From Fimbriimonas sp. (GTDB lineage Bacteria; Armatimonadota; Fimbriimonadia; Fimbriimonadales; Fimbriimonadaceae): a stretch of 28,547 nt of DNA. Positions 1 to 7,488 of this stretch are shown piece after piece. The position numbers were made by a program, and so were the translations under genes. Within the stretch, counting starts at the first letter, position 1. The number at the start of each line of letters is the position of its first letter. Below the pieces are notes generated by a model. The model was not told the origin of the DNA and did no database searches. It saw only the letters and a list, made by a program, of their open reading frames with translations. The stretch spans positions 1 through 28,547 of the forward strand of contig JAUJNV010000024.1 of the NCBI GenBank assembly GCA_030447945.1, in the 5' to 3' direction.

Positions 1-219
1 CAGGAAAGTCGAGTAGTTCGCGTAGAACAGCGCGTACCCGACGACCTCCCCCTCCTCTTCGGCGACGAGACACTTGCCGATGGGGCGCAGGCCGAAGAGG
101 TGTCGCCGCAGATCCTCTACCGTGCCCTCCATCGTCTCGAGCATCCGCTCGTACTCCGCATGCTCCTCGACCAGGCGCCAGATAACGTGCGTGTCCTCGG
201 GTCGAGCGTGTCGGATCAT
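1..219 (-). CDS. GNAT family N-acetyltransferase, C-terminally truncated by the window edge
   Basis: The 73 visible codons give the N-terminal half of a GCN5-related acetyltransferase, which transfers acetyl from acetyl-CoA to an amine. It begins MIRHARPEDTHVIWRLVEEH and runs through an HLFG segment to a beta strand ending GYALFYANYSTFL. That pattern matches the diamine-acetyltransferase-like branch. The acetyl-CoA loop (Q/RxxGxG/A) would lie beyond position 1. The protein at 27158-27646 shares the same layout (RRALFG, FALFFHSFSTFL), so the two are paralogues. The ATG at 219 is preceded by TACCCT with 6 nt between them, and GGAGG is too close to the ATG to be a normal ribosome site, so a leaderless start is possible. 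The substrate is unknown. Confidence 0.85.
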   Translation of the reverse strand, partial: MIRHARPEDTHVIWRLVEEHAEYERMLETMEGTVEDLRRHLFGLRPIGKCLVAEEEGEVVGYALFYANYSTFL

Positions 220-225
220 GCCTCC

Positions 226-231
226 AGGGTA
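226..231 (-). promoter_or_regulatory. candidate leaderless -10 element of the GNAT gene
   Basis: On the minus strand TACCCT is followed by 6 nt and then the ATG at 219. This fits a TANNNT -10 hexamer that places the transcription start at or next to the A of the start codon. No -35 box is obvious. This is inferred from spacing that recurs at several other genes here. Confidence 0.35.
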
Positions 232-267
232 CCTGAAGAAGATGATGGTCCCAGGGACTGCCGGTAG

Positions 268-606
268 TTAGGCTTCGGAGTCTTCGAGGAAGTGGGAGGG
301 AGTAACGTCCCGTGCGCCGTGGAGCACGCGCAAGATTTGCACCCCATCCGGCGCCGGAAGGTAATACACCACATAGGAACCGTGGGGCAGGCTCCTGATA
401 TTTCCCGCATCGGACAGCTCGGGGCGGCGTCGGCCCATGAAGGGTTGCTCGGCCAACGTTTGGCATAACTCGAACATCCCATCGACGAGACGATCCGCCG
501 CTCTCGGATTCCGCTCTCCGATATAGATGCCGATCTCGCGTAGATCTCTCCTCGCTCGGGGCGCGAGGATCAGAGTTGCCACGTTAGGCGCTGCTCCGAA
601 GCCCAT
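268..606 (-). CDS. parE: ParE/RelE-superfamily toxin
   Basis: This 112-residue protein has the RelE/ParE toxin fold. An N-terminal strand and helix (LILAPRARRDLREIGIYIGE) lead to a helix with RAADRLVDGMFELCQTLAEQP. The typical GRRRPEL and RSLPHGSYVVYYLPAPDGVQILRVLHGARD strands follow. ParE proteins usually poison DNA gyrase and RelE proteins cleave mRNA on the ribosome. The HGARD tail is common in ParE-like members. The ATG at 606 lies inside the antitoxin gene, giving a 23-bp overlap. A GTG at 582, just after the antitoxin stop, is an alternative start. The overlap and order (antitoxin first) support a cotranscribed type II toxin-antitoxin operon. The target is not provable from sequence. 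Confidence 0.88.
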   Translation of the reverse strand: MGFGAAPNVATLILAPRARRDLREIGIYIGERNPRAADRLVDGMFELCQTLAEQPFMGRRRPELSDAGNIRSLPHGSYVVYYLPAPDGVQILRVLHGARDVTPSHFLEDSEA

Positions 607-880
607 CGTGCCGCGCGAGCTCCTCGTGGACTTCGCGCTTGATGGCTTCAGGATTGAACTCCGTGCCTTCTCCCCGCTCGATCTCTTTCAAAGCGACAAA
701 GAGATCCTGCCTTAGAGCCTCCAGCTTCCCCTCGCGCTCGGCGGGCTGGATCTGGAGGAGTTGGAGGGCCGCCTGCACCACTTCGCCGGCGTCGGAGTAG
801 GAGCCGCTCGCCACGGACTCCTCGACGAAGCGCGCCAGCTCGGCGGGAAGCGTTACCGTGAGGGCGGTCGGCGCGTCCAT
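584..880 (-). CDS. parD: ParD-like ribbon-helix-helix antitoxin
   Basis: This 98-residue protein starts MDAPTALTVTLPAELARFVE, a short N-terminal strand that pairs in RHH DNA-binding dimers. A helix with the YSDAGEVVQAALQLLQ signature of ParD/CC2985-type antitoxins follows. The acidic and basic C-terminal tail probably wraps the toxin. It lies directly upstream of the ParE-like toxin and overlaps it. I chose the ATG at 880 because TACAAT at 893-888 is exactly 7 nt upstream, which would make the message leaderless. The ATG at 889 (adding three residues) lies only 1 nt after that hexamer and is less likely. ParD normally autorepresses the operon through DNA near this promoter. The gene lies 22 bp beyond the pheA stop on the same strand. 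Confidence 0.85.
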   Translation of the reverse strand: MDAPTALTVTLPAELARFVEESVASGSYSDAGEVVQAALQLLQIQPAEREGKLEALRQDLFVALKEIERGEGTEFNPEAIKREVHEELARHDGLRSSA

Positions 881-887
881 CCCCCTC

Positions 888-893
888 ATTGTA
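888..893 (-). promoter_or_regulatory. candidate leaderless -10 element of the parD-parE operon
   Basis: TACAAT on the minus strand is followed by 7 nt and the ATG at 880. The surrounding 17 bases match 20099-20115 (upstream of the VWA gene) at 16 positions, including an identical ACGCTACAATGAGG. This suggests a shared promoter core. Confidence 0.45.
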
Positions 894-902
894 GCGTTAC
901 CG

Positions 903-1991
903 CTAGACGTCGAGGGGATCTCGCGTCGGGTAGCTGCCGAGGACGGTCGTCTCAAGGGCCAGGCCGCGCAGAGCGTCCAAAGCCGCCTGAAGGGACGGGT
1001 CGTGACGGTGGCCGGCGCAATCGCAGTAGAAGATGTACTCGAAGGTCGCGCGCTGGGCGGGGCGCGATTCGATCATCATTAGGTTCACGCCGTGGCTCTC
1101 GAAGGCGCCGAGCGCCTTCACAAGCTCTCCAGGACGGTTGCGCAGGTTGAACATCACGCTCGTCTTGTCGCGGCCCGTCTTCGAGGGCTCGTTGTAGCCG
1201 ACCACGAGGAACCGAGTGCGGTTGTGGGGGTTGTCGGCGATGTGCTCGACGAGAAGCGGGATACCCACGACCTCGACGGCGAGGGTGTTCGCGATGGCCG
1301 CGCCTCGGGGGTCTCCGAGGGCCCGTTCGGCGGCGCGGGCGGTGGGGACGGTCTCCACGATCTCCGCGTTCGGGAGGTTCGCGCGGAGCCAGCGGCGGCA
1401 CTGGGCCGCGGGCTGCGGCCCCGCGTAGACGCGCTCGACCTCGTTCAGCGAGGAGGCGGTGGATACCAGGTGATGGTGGATGGGGACGTACGCTTCGGCG
1501 CAGATCTTCACATTCGTCTGCGGGAACAGGTCCAGCGTCTCGGGCACTACGCCCGCGACGGAGTTCTCCACGGGCACCACGCCGTAGTCCGCCTCACCGT
1601 GCTCGACCGCGAGAAAGACGTCGGTGATGGAGTCCTGCGCCTTGAACTCGCTGCTGGTGCCGAACGTCTGGATCGCCGCGAGGTGGGTGAAGGTTCCTGG
1701 CGGTCCCCAGTACGCGGCGGAGAGGGGCATCTCCGCCGCGCGGGCCGCCGAGATGATCTCTCGGAACACGGCCGCGAGCTGCCGGGGCTTCAGCGGTCCG
1801 GGGTTCGTCCGCTCCAGCTTTTCGTAGATCTGACGCTCCCGTTCCGGGGTGAAAAAAGGCTGGCCGCCGGTGCCCTTGACCTGGCCCACTTCCTGCGCCA
1901 GCTCCACACGGCGGTTCAGGATCTCTACGAGCTTGTCGTCCAGCGCGTCGATGTCCTTGCGAATCTCGTCTAAAGAGCGGGGCTCGTTCAT
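903..1991 (-). CDS. pheA: bifunctional chorismate mutase/prephenate dehydratase (P-protein)
   Basis: This intact 362-residue enzyme converts chorismate to prephenate and then phenylpyruvate in phenylalanine synthesis. Residues about 1-90 are an AroQ-type chorismate mutase helix bundle (LDEIRKDIDALDDKLVEILNRR). Residues about 92-270 are prephenate dehydratase with GPPGTFTHLAA, DYGVVPVENSVAG and the catalytic-threonine motif NRTRF. Residues about 280-355 are an ACT domain with GELVKALGAF and ESRP, the usual phenylalanine-binding motifs, so feedback inhibition is expected. Length and domain order match the bacterial P-protein family. The ATG at 1991 is followed by the normal AroQ start. It is divergent from cdaA, with about 147 bp between them. 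A DAHP synthase of the same pathway lies at 13972-15027 but is not linked in an operon. Confidence 0.96.
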   Translation of the reverse strand: MNEPRSLDEIRKDIDALDDKLVEILNRRVELAQEVGQVKGTGGQPFFTPERERQIYEKLERTNPGPLKPRQLAAVFREIISAARAAEMPLSAAYWGPPGTFTHLAAIQTFGTSSEFKAQDSITDVFLAVEHGEADYGVVPVENSVAGVVPETLDLFPQTNVKICAEAYVPIHHHLVSTASSLNEVERVYAGPQPAAQCRRWLRANLPNAEIVETVPTARAAERALGDPRGAAIANTLAVEVVGIPLLVEHIADNPHNRTRFLVVGYNEPSKTGRDKTSVMFNLRNRPGELVKALGAFESHGVNLMMIESRPAQRATFEYIFYCDCAGHRHDPSLQAALDALRGLALETTVLGSYPTRDPLDV

Positions 1992-2138
1992 TGGCGTCGA
2001 TGCGTTAAGGCGTACAGCGGTTAAGGCATAGGGCGGTAGGAAAGAAGCCCTAGCACGTTATGGCCCTACGGCCGAATGCTCATTATGTCGGAACGCTCTT
2101 CGCCCCCGCGCGGACTAACTTAACAGAAGCCCCCTCCC

Positions 2139-3005
2139 TTGGAAGACCTTTTACGCCCATTTACGAGCCTGCACGATCTGAACGTGCGGGAGATTTTCGT
2201 GCATGCGGTGGATGTCGCGTTCGTCGCGTTCCTCATCTACCGCTTGCTGATGCTCGTGCGTGGCACGCGTGCCTGGCGCATCTTGGTGGGCGTCCTCATC
2301 TTCGTCTTCGCGCTCTACTTGAGCGACGTCGCCGGGCTGAACACGCTGCACTGGATCTTGGACAAGGCCACGCTGCTCGGCCCCGTCGCCCTCGTGATCC
2401 TGCTCTTGCCCGAGCTGCGGCAGGCGATCGAGGGAATGGGCCGTCTGGGGCTCTGGCCGCAGCGGCTCGCGGCGAGCGCAGCGGAGGAGCGATTGGAGGC
2501 GCACACGGTGGAGGAGATCGTCACCGCCGTCTCGAAGCTGGCCGCTAGCCACACCGGGGCGCTGATCGTCGTCGAGAAGGGCGCGCCGTTGAGCGAGATC
2601 GCTGCGAGCGGTGTCCGGCTCGACGCCGATGTGAGCGCGGCGCTGCTCGAAACGATCTTTTATGAGAACAACCCGCTGCACGACGGTGCGGTGGTGATCC
2701 GGGGCGACACCCTCCTCGCGGCGGCCTGTCGTCTGCCCCTCAGCGAGTCGTCGCGCTTAGACCCTGTGCTGCATATGCGCCACCGCGCGGCGGTGGGCGT
2801 CACCGAGGCCCTCGACTGCCTCTCCATCGTGGTCAGCGAGGAGCGCGGCACGATCAGCGTGGCGCAAGAGGGAAGGCTGCGTCGGCAGGCGTCGGCGAAG
2901 GACCTCCGCCAGCTCCTCCACCGCGAGCTGCGGGGCGTCACCGAGGACGGCGATCTCCCCGAGCGCCCGCGCCGACAGCGCAAAGGCGTGGAGGCGGGGA
3001 GATGA
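2139..3005 (+). CDS. cdaA: diadenylate cyclase CdaA (membrane-bound c-di-AMP synthase)
   Basis: This 288-residue protein condenses two ATP molecules into cyclic di-AMP. The first roughly 90 residues hold three hydrophobic helices (VAFVAFLIYRLLMLV; ILVGVLIFVFALYL; LLGPVALVILLLP), as in CdaA/DacA. The DAC domain carries the two catalytic motifs intact: HDGA in NNPLHDGAVVIRG, and RHR in HMRHRAAVG. I used the TTG start at 2139 because the translation from there (LEDLLRPF, with Met first) matches the normal N-terminus. No ATG or GTG fits better, and the ribosome site is weak (AGAAG about 12 nt upstream). Its stop overlaps the cdaR start (ATGA). CdaA-CdaR is the conserved pair. The glmM gene often found third is absent here. 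Confidence 0.96.
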   Translation: MEDLLRPFTSLHDLNVREIFVHAVDVAFVAFLIYRLLMLVRGTRAWRILVGVLIFVFALYLSDVAGLNTLHWILDKATLLGPVALVILLLPELRQAIEGMGRLGLWPQRLAASAAEERLEAHTVEEIVTAVSKLAASHTGALIVVEKGAPLSEIAASGVRLDADVSAALLETIFYENNPLHDGAVVIRGDTLLAAACRLPLSESSRLDPVLHMRHRAAVGVTEALDCLSIVVSEERGTISVAQEGRLRRQASAKDLRQLLHRELRGVTEDGDLPERPRRQRKGVEAGR

Positions 3006-4144
3006 AGCGCAAGGCTAGAGGGAAGAGGTTAGAGGTTAGAGATCCGAGATCAGAGATGAGAGATGAGAGATCCGAGATTGGAGAAGGGCAGGTACCTCAT
3101 CTCACATCTCACATCTCACATCTCACATCTCTAACCTCCGCCGCCAAGCGGCAGGCCGGTCGGGCGAACGTGCCGATCGCTGTGGCGTCGCTCGTGCTGT
3201 CGTTTATGCTCTGGCTCGTGGTTTACGCGAACAACCTGCCGCCGACGGTGCCGCGGCCGATCCTCGTCAAGCTGGAGCCCCAGAACCTCAACGAGAGCAA
3301 GTTCGTCATCGTGAACATTCCCCCGACGCTGACCGTGGAAGCCCAAGGCACAGAGGACGCGCTCGAGCGAATCCAAGAGCAGGACCGCGTCGCCCTGATC
3401 GATCTCGCCACCGCCCAGCCGGGGAAGCGGCTCTATCCCGCGCGGGTTTACCCCGACCCGCTTCGCAAGATACTCACCGGCGGCACCCCCACGGCGGTCG
3501 TCGAGATCGAGGCGCTGGAGCGAAAGATGACGGCGGTGGTGGTGGACACACGAGGCAAGCTGCGCCCGGAGTTCGCGGACTACCGGCTCGGTAACACCCT
3601 GGTGCAGCCCTCGCAGGTTAGGGTGGCCGGTCCCAAGTCCCAAGTGGACCGCCTCGCGCAGGTGCGGGCGGTACTGGACCTCTCGGAGGTGGACCCCAAT
3701 CGGTCGGAGCCTTATCAGGTGAGCCTCGAGGCGCTGGACGCGAAGGAGGGGCCCTTGCCGGGAATCACCACAGACCCTCTCTTCGTGAGCATTACGCCCG
3801 CGCTCAACCCTGCGCCGGAGGAGAAGCAGGTACTCGTAGTGCCCCAGTTTAAGGGCACGCCCGCCGCGGGTTTCGTGCCGGCGGGATACGAGCTCGACCC
3901 GACCCAGGTGCCCCTCCGGGGGGAGAGCCTGCCCCTGGCCAAGATCACGAAGGTGCTGACCGAGGAGATCAACGTGGAGGGCCTGCGGAAGGATACGGAG
4001 TTCCGCGTGAAACTGATCGTGCCGCGGGGAATGAAGACCGTGCGCCAGCGGACGGTGACCGTGCGCTACCTCGTGCGCGCCGCTCCTGCGGACGCGTCCC
4101 GCACTCCGAAGGCGCCGAAAGGCGGCGCGGCCGGAACGCCGTGA
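3002..4144 (+). CDS. cdaR: CdaR, YbbR-domain regulator of CdaA, with a repeat-encoded N-terminal insertion
   Basis: This 380-residue protein has one transmembrane helix (about residues 57-76, PIAVASLVLSFMLWLVVY). An extracytoplasmic part built of about three YbbR repeats follows (for example PRPILVKLEPQNL, MTAVVVDTRGKL and VLVVPQFKGTPAAGF). YbbR proteins bind CdaA and tune c-di-AMP production. The ATG at 3002 overlaps the cdaA stop, so translation is coupled. Residues about 6-45 are encoded by a palindromic array of short tandem repeats (RLEVRDPRSEMRDERSE, then HLTSHISHLTSLTS), which extends the cytoplasmic tail without breaking the frame. The C-terminal tail (about the last 20 residues) is Pro/Ala/Lys-rich. 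The stop overlaps the next start. Confidence 0.93.
   Translation: MKRKARGKRLEVRDPRSEMRDERSEIGEGQVPHLTSHISHLTSLTSAAKRQAGRANVPIAVASLVLSFMLWLVVYANNLPPTVPRPILVKLEPQNLNESKFVIVNIPPTLTVEAQGTEDALERIQEQDRVALIDLATAQPGKRLYPARVYPDPLRKILTGGTPTAVVEIEALERKMTAVVVDTRGKLRPEFADYRLGNTLVQPSQVRVAGPKSQVDRLAQVRAVLDLSEVDPNRSEPYQVSLEALDAKEGPLPGITTDPLFVSITPALNPAPEEKQVLVVPQFKGTPAAGFVPAGYELDPTQVPLRGESLPLAKITKVLTEEINVEGLRKDTEFRVKLIVPRGMKTVRQRTVTVRYLVRAAPADASRTPKAPKGGAAGTP
3016..3138 (+). repeat. palindromic tandem-array repeat element inside cdaR
   Basis: The left arm is purine-rich, built of AGAGGTT and GATGAGA-like heptamers. The right arm is pyrimidine-rich, with four CATCTCA heptamers and a terminal CTCTAACCTC that complements the left AGAGGTTAGAG. 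The centre reads GGAGAAGGGCAGGTACCTCA. Nearly the same core occurs inverted at 11345-11430, which shows a dispersed family. Here the element lies in frame within the 5' end of cdaR. Confidence 0.85.
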
Positions 4145-4917
4145 CGGAGATCCGGCCGATTCGCGCAGCGGAGGCGGAAGGCTTCTTGGAGCTCCTTTGT
4201 GAGGCTTTCGCGCTCGACCTCAACCGCGCGCACGACGTGTTCTTCAGCGAGCCGATGTTCGATCTGGAGCGCAAGTGGGCGCTGTTCGAGGGGCGCGAGA
4301 TGGTCTCCATCCTCACGACCACCCCCCTCGAGTTCGGCTGGGGCCGCGCTTTCGGCGTCGCGGGAGTCTGCACGCGCCCCGCGCGCCAGGGAGAGGGCCA
4401 TGCCTCGCGCCTGCTCCAGCGTGTCCTTCGCGAGTCCGAGCGCCGGGGGGAGGCGGGAGCGCTTCTCTTCGCCCGCGACACCAAGCTCTACGAGCGCAAC
4501 GGATTCCAGTCCTTAGACCGCGCGGTGCGCGCGGAGCTGCGCGTCGAGCCGCACGCGGCTTCGGGCGAGCCGATCCCCTTCGAGGAGGTAGTCGCCCGCT
4601 ACACGGCCTGGTCGCAAGCCCACCCCGACCGCCTCCGCCGCGACGTGCGGCGCTGGGGCTACTGGCAGTGGCATTACCGCGTCTGCTTCGATTACGTGGA
4701 CGGCTACCTCTGCCCCGAGGCGAGCGTTTTGCGCGAGGCGATCTACGACACCCCCGCCGCCGCCCTGCCCCTGCCGCGGGGCTGCGAGTGGTTCGGTCTC
4801 GCCGTCATGGCCGATACGCTGGAACTCCCCTTGGCGAGCGCGCCGAGCGTGGAGCTGATCCTCATGGGTCGGGGCGTGCCCGGCCAGCCTCAGATGTTTC
4901 TTACGGACCAGTTCTGA
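4141..4917 (+). CDS. Eis-like GNAT N-acetyltransferase
   Basis: This 258-residue protein has an N-terminal GNAT domain: VAGVCTRPARQGEGHASRLL is strand 4 plus the acetyl-CoA loop (RxGxGxA type), followed by LYERNGFQ near residue 120. A second region is rich in Trp and Tyr (RRWGYWQWHYRVCFDYVDGY), as in the Eis/MSMEG-type and acyl-acceptor GNATs with an extra domain. The GTG at 4141 overlaps the cdaR stop (GTGA), so the gene is probably the third gene of the cda operon. A role linked to c-di-AMP is possible from position only. The substrate is unknown. The frame is intact. Confidence 0.85.
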   Translation: MTEIRPIRAAEAEGFLELLCEAFALDLNRAHDVFFSEPMFDLERKWALFEGREMVSILTTTPLEFGWGRAFGVAGVCTRPARQGEGHASRLLQRVLRESERRGEAGALLFARDTKLYERNGFQSLDRAVRAELRVEPHAASGEPIPFEEVVARYTAWSQAHPDRLRRDVRRWGYWQWHYRVCFDYVDGYLCPEASVLREAIYDTPAAALPLPRGCEWFGLAVMADTLELPLASAPSVELILMGRGVPGQPQMFLTDQF

Positions 4918-4992
4918 TCGCCTATGACTATCGGCCTAGCAGCCTTGTGCGGGCCGAAGCCCACGCACCTGTCACTGTTTTGGGGATGGCTC

Positions 4993-5490
4993 CTAGGGCA
5001 TCAATTGGCTGTTGTCGGCGGGATCGCCGAAAGCCAGATCGTTCAAGCCGAACCGGCGGAGGGTCTGGATCAGCGTGACGCGGCCGTGGGAGTTGAAGAC
5101 GATCCAGATGGGCCAGCACGCCGCCGTAGCTGAAGACCTGCGGGGTCGCAGTCGGCGTCGGCAGACGTGAGATCCCACTGGCCTTCTCGCTCGATGGTGT
5201 GCGCGAGCTCTTTGAACTGGCGATGGTTCTCGTCGAGGCGTCGCCGCATCTCGAGGATCGACCGATCGTTCGGACCGAGGCTCACGCCGTTGATCGCATG
5301 GAGCCAGGGCTCGGCGTACGTGCAGTTGCGGCTGACGAGCTCGCGAACCGTTTCCGGCAGTCCATCCATGGGAACGGATTCGAGTTTGGAAGGACGGTCT
5401 CCCATTGCGCCTCGTCGAGCGCGGAGCAGCGATCGAGGGCCTTGTGCATCGTCCGGTGGTGGTCGTCCAGTAGAAAGTCGATGAGGTCAT
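4993..5490 (-). pseudogene. DinB-family protein, reading frame broken at about three points
   Basis: Joined from three frames this is a normal-size DinB/YfiT-like four-helix protein of about 165 residues. It opens with LIDFLLDDHHRTMHKALDRC, continues with GLPETVRELVSRNCTYAEPW, LGPNDRSILEMRRRLDENHRQF and ELAHTIEREGQWDL, and closes with VFNSHGRVTLIQTLRRFGLNDL then GDP. Family members are often metal-dependent thiol-related enzymes or proteins of unknown role. Shifts lie just after the ATG at 5490 (one missing C would restore MTLIDFLL), near 5365 and near 5105. GGAG precedes the ATG. The ATG overlaps the TGA of the AraC-type gene upstream, so the two are coupled. Consensus errors seem likelier than decay because residues on both sides of each break fit the family. 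Confidence 0.78.
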
Positions 5491-5905
5491 GGTCGTTTCT
5501 CCTTGCCGGCGGGCGAGAGGGGAAGGGGCAGGGCGGTAATGAGCCGATCCGTGAGATCCAAGCGGTAGTCGCTCGGCCCCAGGCGGCGGTAATGCGAAGG
5601 AGCGAGTCCGTAAGAGCCGCGAACCCCGCGAAAACCCTTCGCAGCTCTCGTACGCGGCGTCGATCCCGATCTCCGACACGGTCTTTCGGGTGGCGATCAG
5701 CTCGTACGCCGCGCGCTCCAGAACGCAGCCGGCGTCGGAGGGCGGACGCTCGGAGGTCCCCGCCCAAAGCGCTGGCGGTATGCTGCGCCACGCTGTACCC
5801 GCCCCGTCCCGCCAGTGACTGAGCGCCCGTCGGCGTGTCGAGCCCCGTCAGTAGAGGATCGAGGGAGCCGTGCCATTCGTCTTCGATTTCGCTCTCGTTG
5901 CCCAT
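5487..5905 (-). pseudogene. AraC-family transcriptional regulator, frameshifted
   Basis: Pieces from three frames assemble a compact AraC-type DNA-binding protein of about 139 residues: LDPLLTGLDTPTGAQSLAGR (first helix-turn-helix), then AAYELIATRKTVSEIGIDAA followed by YESCEGF (second helix-turn-helix), then HYRRLGPSDYRLDL. The segment KEKRP ends in a TGA that overlaps the ATG of the DinB gene (ATGA). AraC domains joined to or paired with DinB-like or small-molecule-sensing proteins are common, so the DinB protein may be its partner or target. At least two or three single-base shifts lie between about 5520 and 5780. The start is the ATG at 5905 (MGNESEIEDEWHG). The ligand is unknown. Confidence 0.7.
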
Positions 5906-6048
5906 AGGCGTTGGGAAGTGTGCTCGCGCCTAGGCGGCGGCGCCTTTGACATCCGTTCTCATCTTGCACCGATCGCTCGTCGTCGGGGCTCGCCGTCAGC
6001 CGGACGCCGGTCGAAGACTCCTCCTAGGTAGACTGCCCTCTCGGAAAC

Positions 6049-7169
6049 ATGCGCATTTTACACCTCGGAGAGCGTCAGCGAAGGGCACCCTGACAAGCTC
6101 GCGGACCAGATTTCGGACGCCCTGCTCGGCGCCTTTCTGACGGAGGACGAGCTTTCTCGCGTGGCGATCGAGACCCTGCTCACGCGCGGTGTGGCGGTGG
6201 TGGCGGGGAGGTGTCAGCCAGGCTTACGTGGACGTGGCGCGCGTGGTGCGCGAGACGGCGAGCAGAGGTCGGGTACACGGACACGGAGTTGGGTTTCGAC
6301 GGGAATAGCTGCGGTAGCTCGTGGCGATCCAGAGCAGGCGCGCGAGATCGCCATGGGCGTGGACGTGGGAGGCGCGGGCGACCAGGGGATGATGTTCGGC
6401 ATGGCGGCGCGCGAGACGCCGGAGCTGATGCCGCTCCCGATTTCGATCGCCCGCCCTCACGCGCCAAGCGGCGAAGGTGCGCCGCAAGCATCCGTCGCTC
6501 GGCCTGCGCCCGGACGCCAAGAGCCAGGTGTCGGTGGTGTACGACGACAAGGGCGACGGGGATCGACACGATCGTATGGTCTCCACGCAGCACGGACCCA
6601 GGTGCAGGAGGCGATCAAGGGAATCGTGAAGGAGCACATCATCGCTCCCGTGCTCGAGGAGTACGGGCAGTACGTCGACGGCGAGATCACGTACCACATC
6701 AACCCCACCGGCTCCTTCGAGATCGGCGGCCCTCCAGGCCGACACGGGCGTCACCGGCCGCAAGATTATCGTGGACACCTACGGCGGCATGTGCCCGCAC
6801 GGCGGCGGCGCGTTCAGCGGCAAGGATCCGACGAAGGTCGACCGGTCGGCGGCCTACATGGCCCGGCACGTGGCGAAGTGCGTTGTGGCGGCGGGGCTGG
6901 CCGAGCGCGCGGTGAAGTGCGAATGGCGTACGCGATCGGCGTGGCGCAGCCGGTGGCCCTGAACGTGGAGACCTTCGGCACCCACGATCGACCCGGCGGA
7001 GATCGAGCGGCGTGGGTGCGCGACGCGTTCGACCTGTCCCCGTCGGGGATCACAAAGCACCCGCAGCTGAGGCGGCCGATCTACCTGCAGACCGCCAAGA
7101 ACGGGCACCCCGGCAACTCCCGCCTTCCCCTGGGAAAGAACCGACGAAGCCGAGCAGCTCAAAGGGTAG
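6049..7169 (+). pseudogene. metK: S-adenosylmethionine synthetase, with roughly ten frameshifts
   Basis: MetK makes S-adenosylmethionine from methionine and ATP. Segments spread over all three plus frames line up in order over a full-length protein: [125 protein letters not shown] then [42 protein letters not shown] and DAFDLSPSGITKH. ATP-binding GHPDK and the [14 protein letters not shown] loop are intact. Breaks occur near 6053, 6220, 6260, 6315, 6465, 6545, 6575, 6735, 6925, 6985 and 7125. An essential enzyme with this pattern suggests assembly errors. The stop is a TAG at 7167. No SAM riboswitch was seen upstream. Confidence 0.93.
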
Positions 7170-7184
7170 GGGCGTGAGATCAAA

Positions 7185-7478
7185 TCCGGACCCCCTCCCC
7201 CGTGTGGTTGTCACGGGAGAGGGGGCAGGGGGTGAGGGTTCCGGGCGCTGCCTGCTCCGACCACGCCCGGCTTGTAGACGAGACTTCCCGGAGTTTCTCG
7301 CCGAGGCGCAAAGACTCCTCCGCCTTTGCGCCTCGTCTGGTGAGCAGCTGCAGGCGAGGCGCGAAGGGTGGAGAAGGCTTGGCGTTTTTGCGTAAAACTC
7401 ACCGGCCTGAGGGACTTCCCGGAACCCTCACCCTCTGCCCCTCTCCCTTTGCCGGAGCAAAAGGCGAGGGGGTCCGGA
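7185..7478. repeat. composite palindromic intergenic element
   Basis: Two inverted copies of a roughly 61-bp unit lie at 7185-7245 and 7418-7478. Both hold GGGTGAGGGTTCCGGG and its complement and both end in TCCGGA. Between them lies a perfect 12-bp stem (7302-7313 with 7324-7335, CGAGGCGCAAAG) and a related GCGAGGCGCGAAGG stretch. There is no coding capacity. It fills the 319-bp gap between metK and the M15 peptidase gene. Confidence 0.75.
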
Positions 7479-7488
7479 ATGTCGATGT

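Noticed and set aside
1092..1973. plus-strand open frame across pheA
   Set aside because: It is antisense to an intact and recognisable pheA and has no family features.
5906..6048. possible SAM riboswitch before metK
   Set aside because: None of the conserved SAM-I, SAM-II or SAM-IV core motifs could be found by eye.
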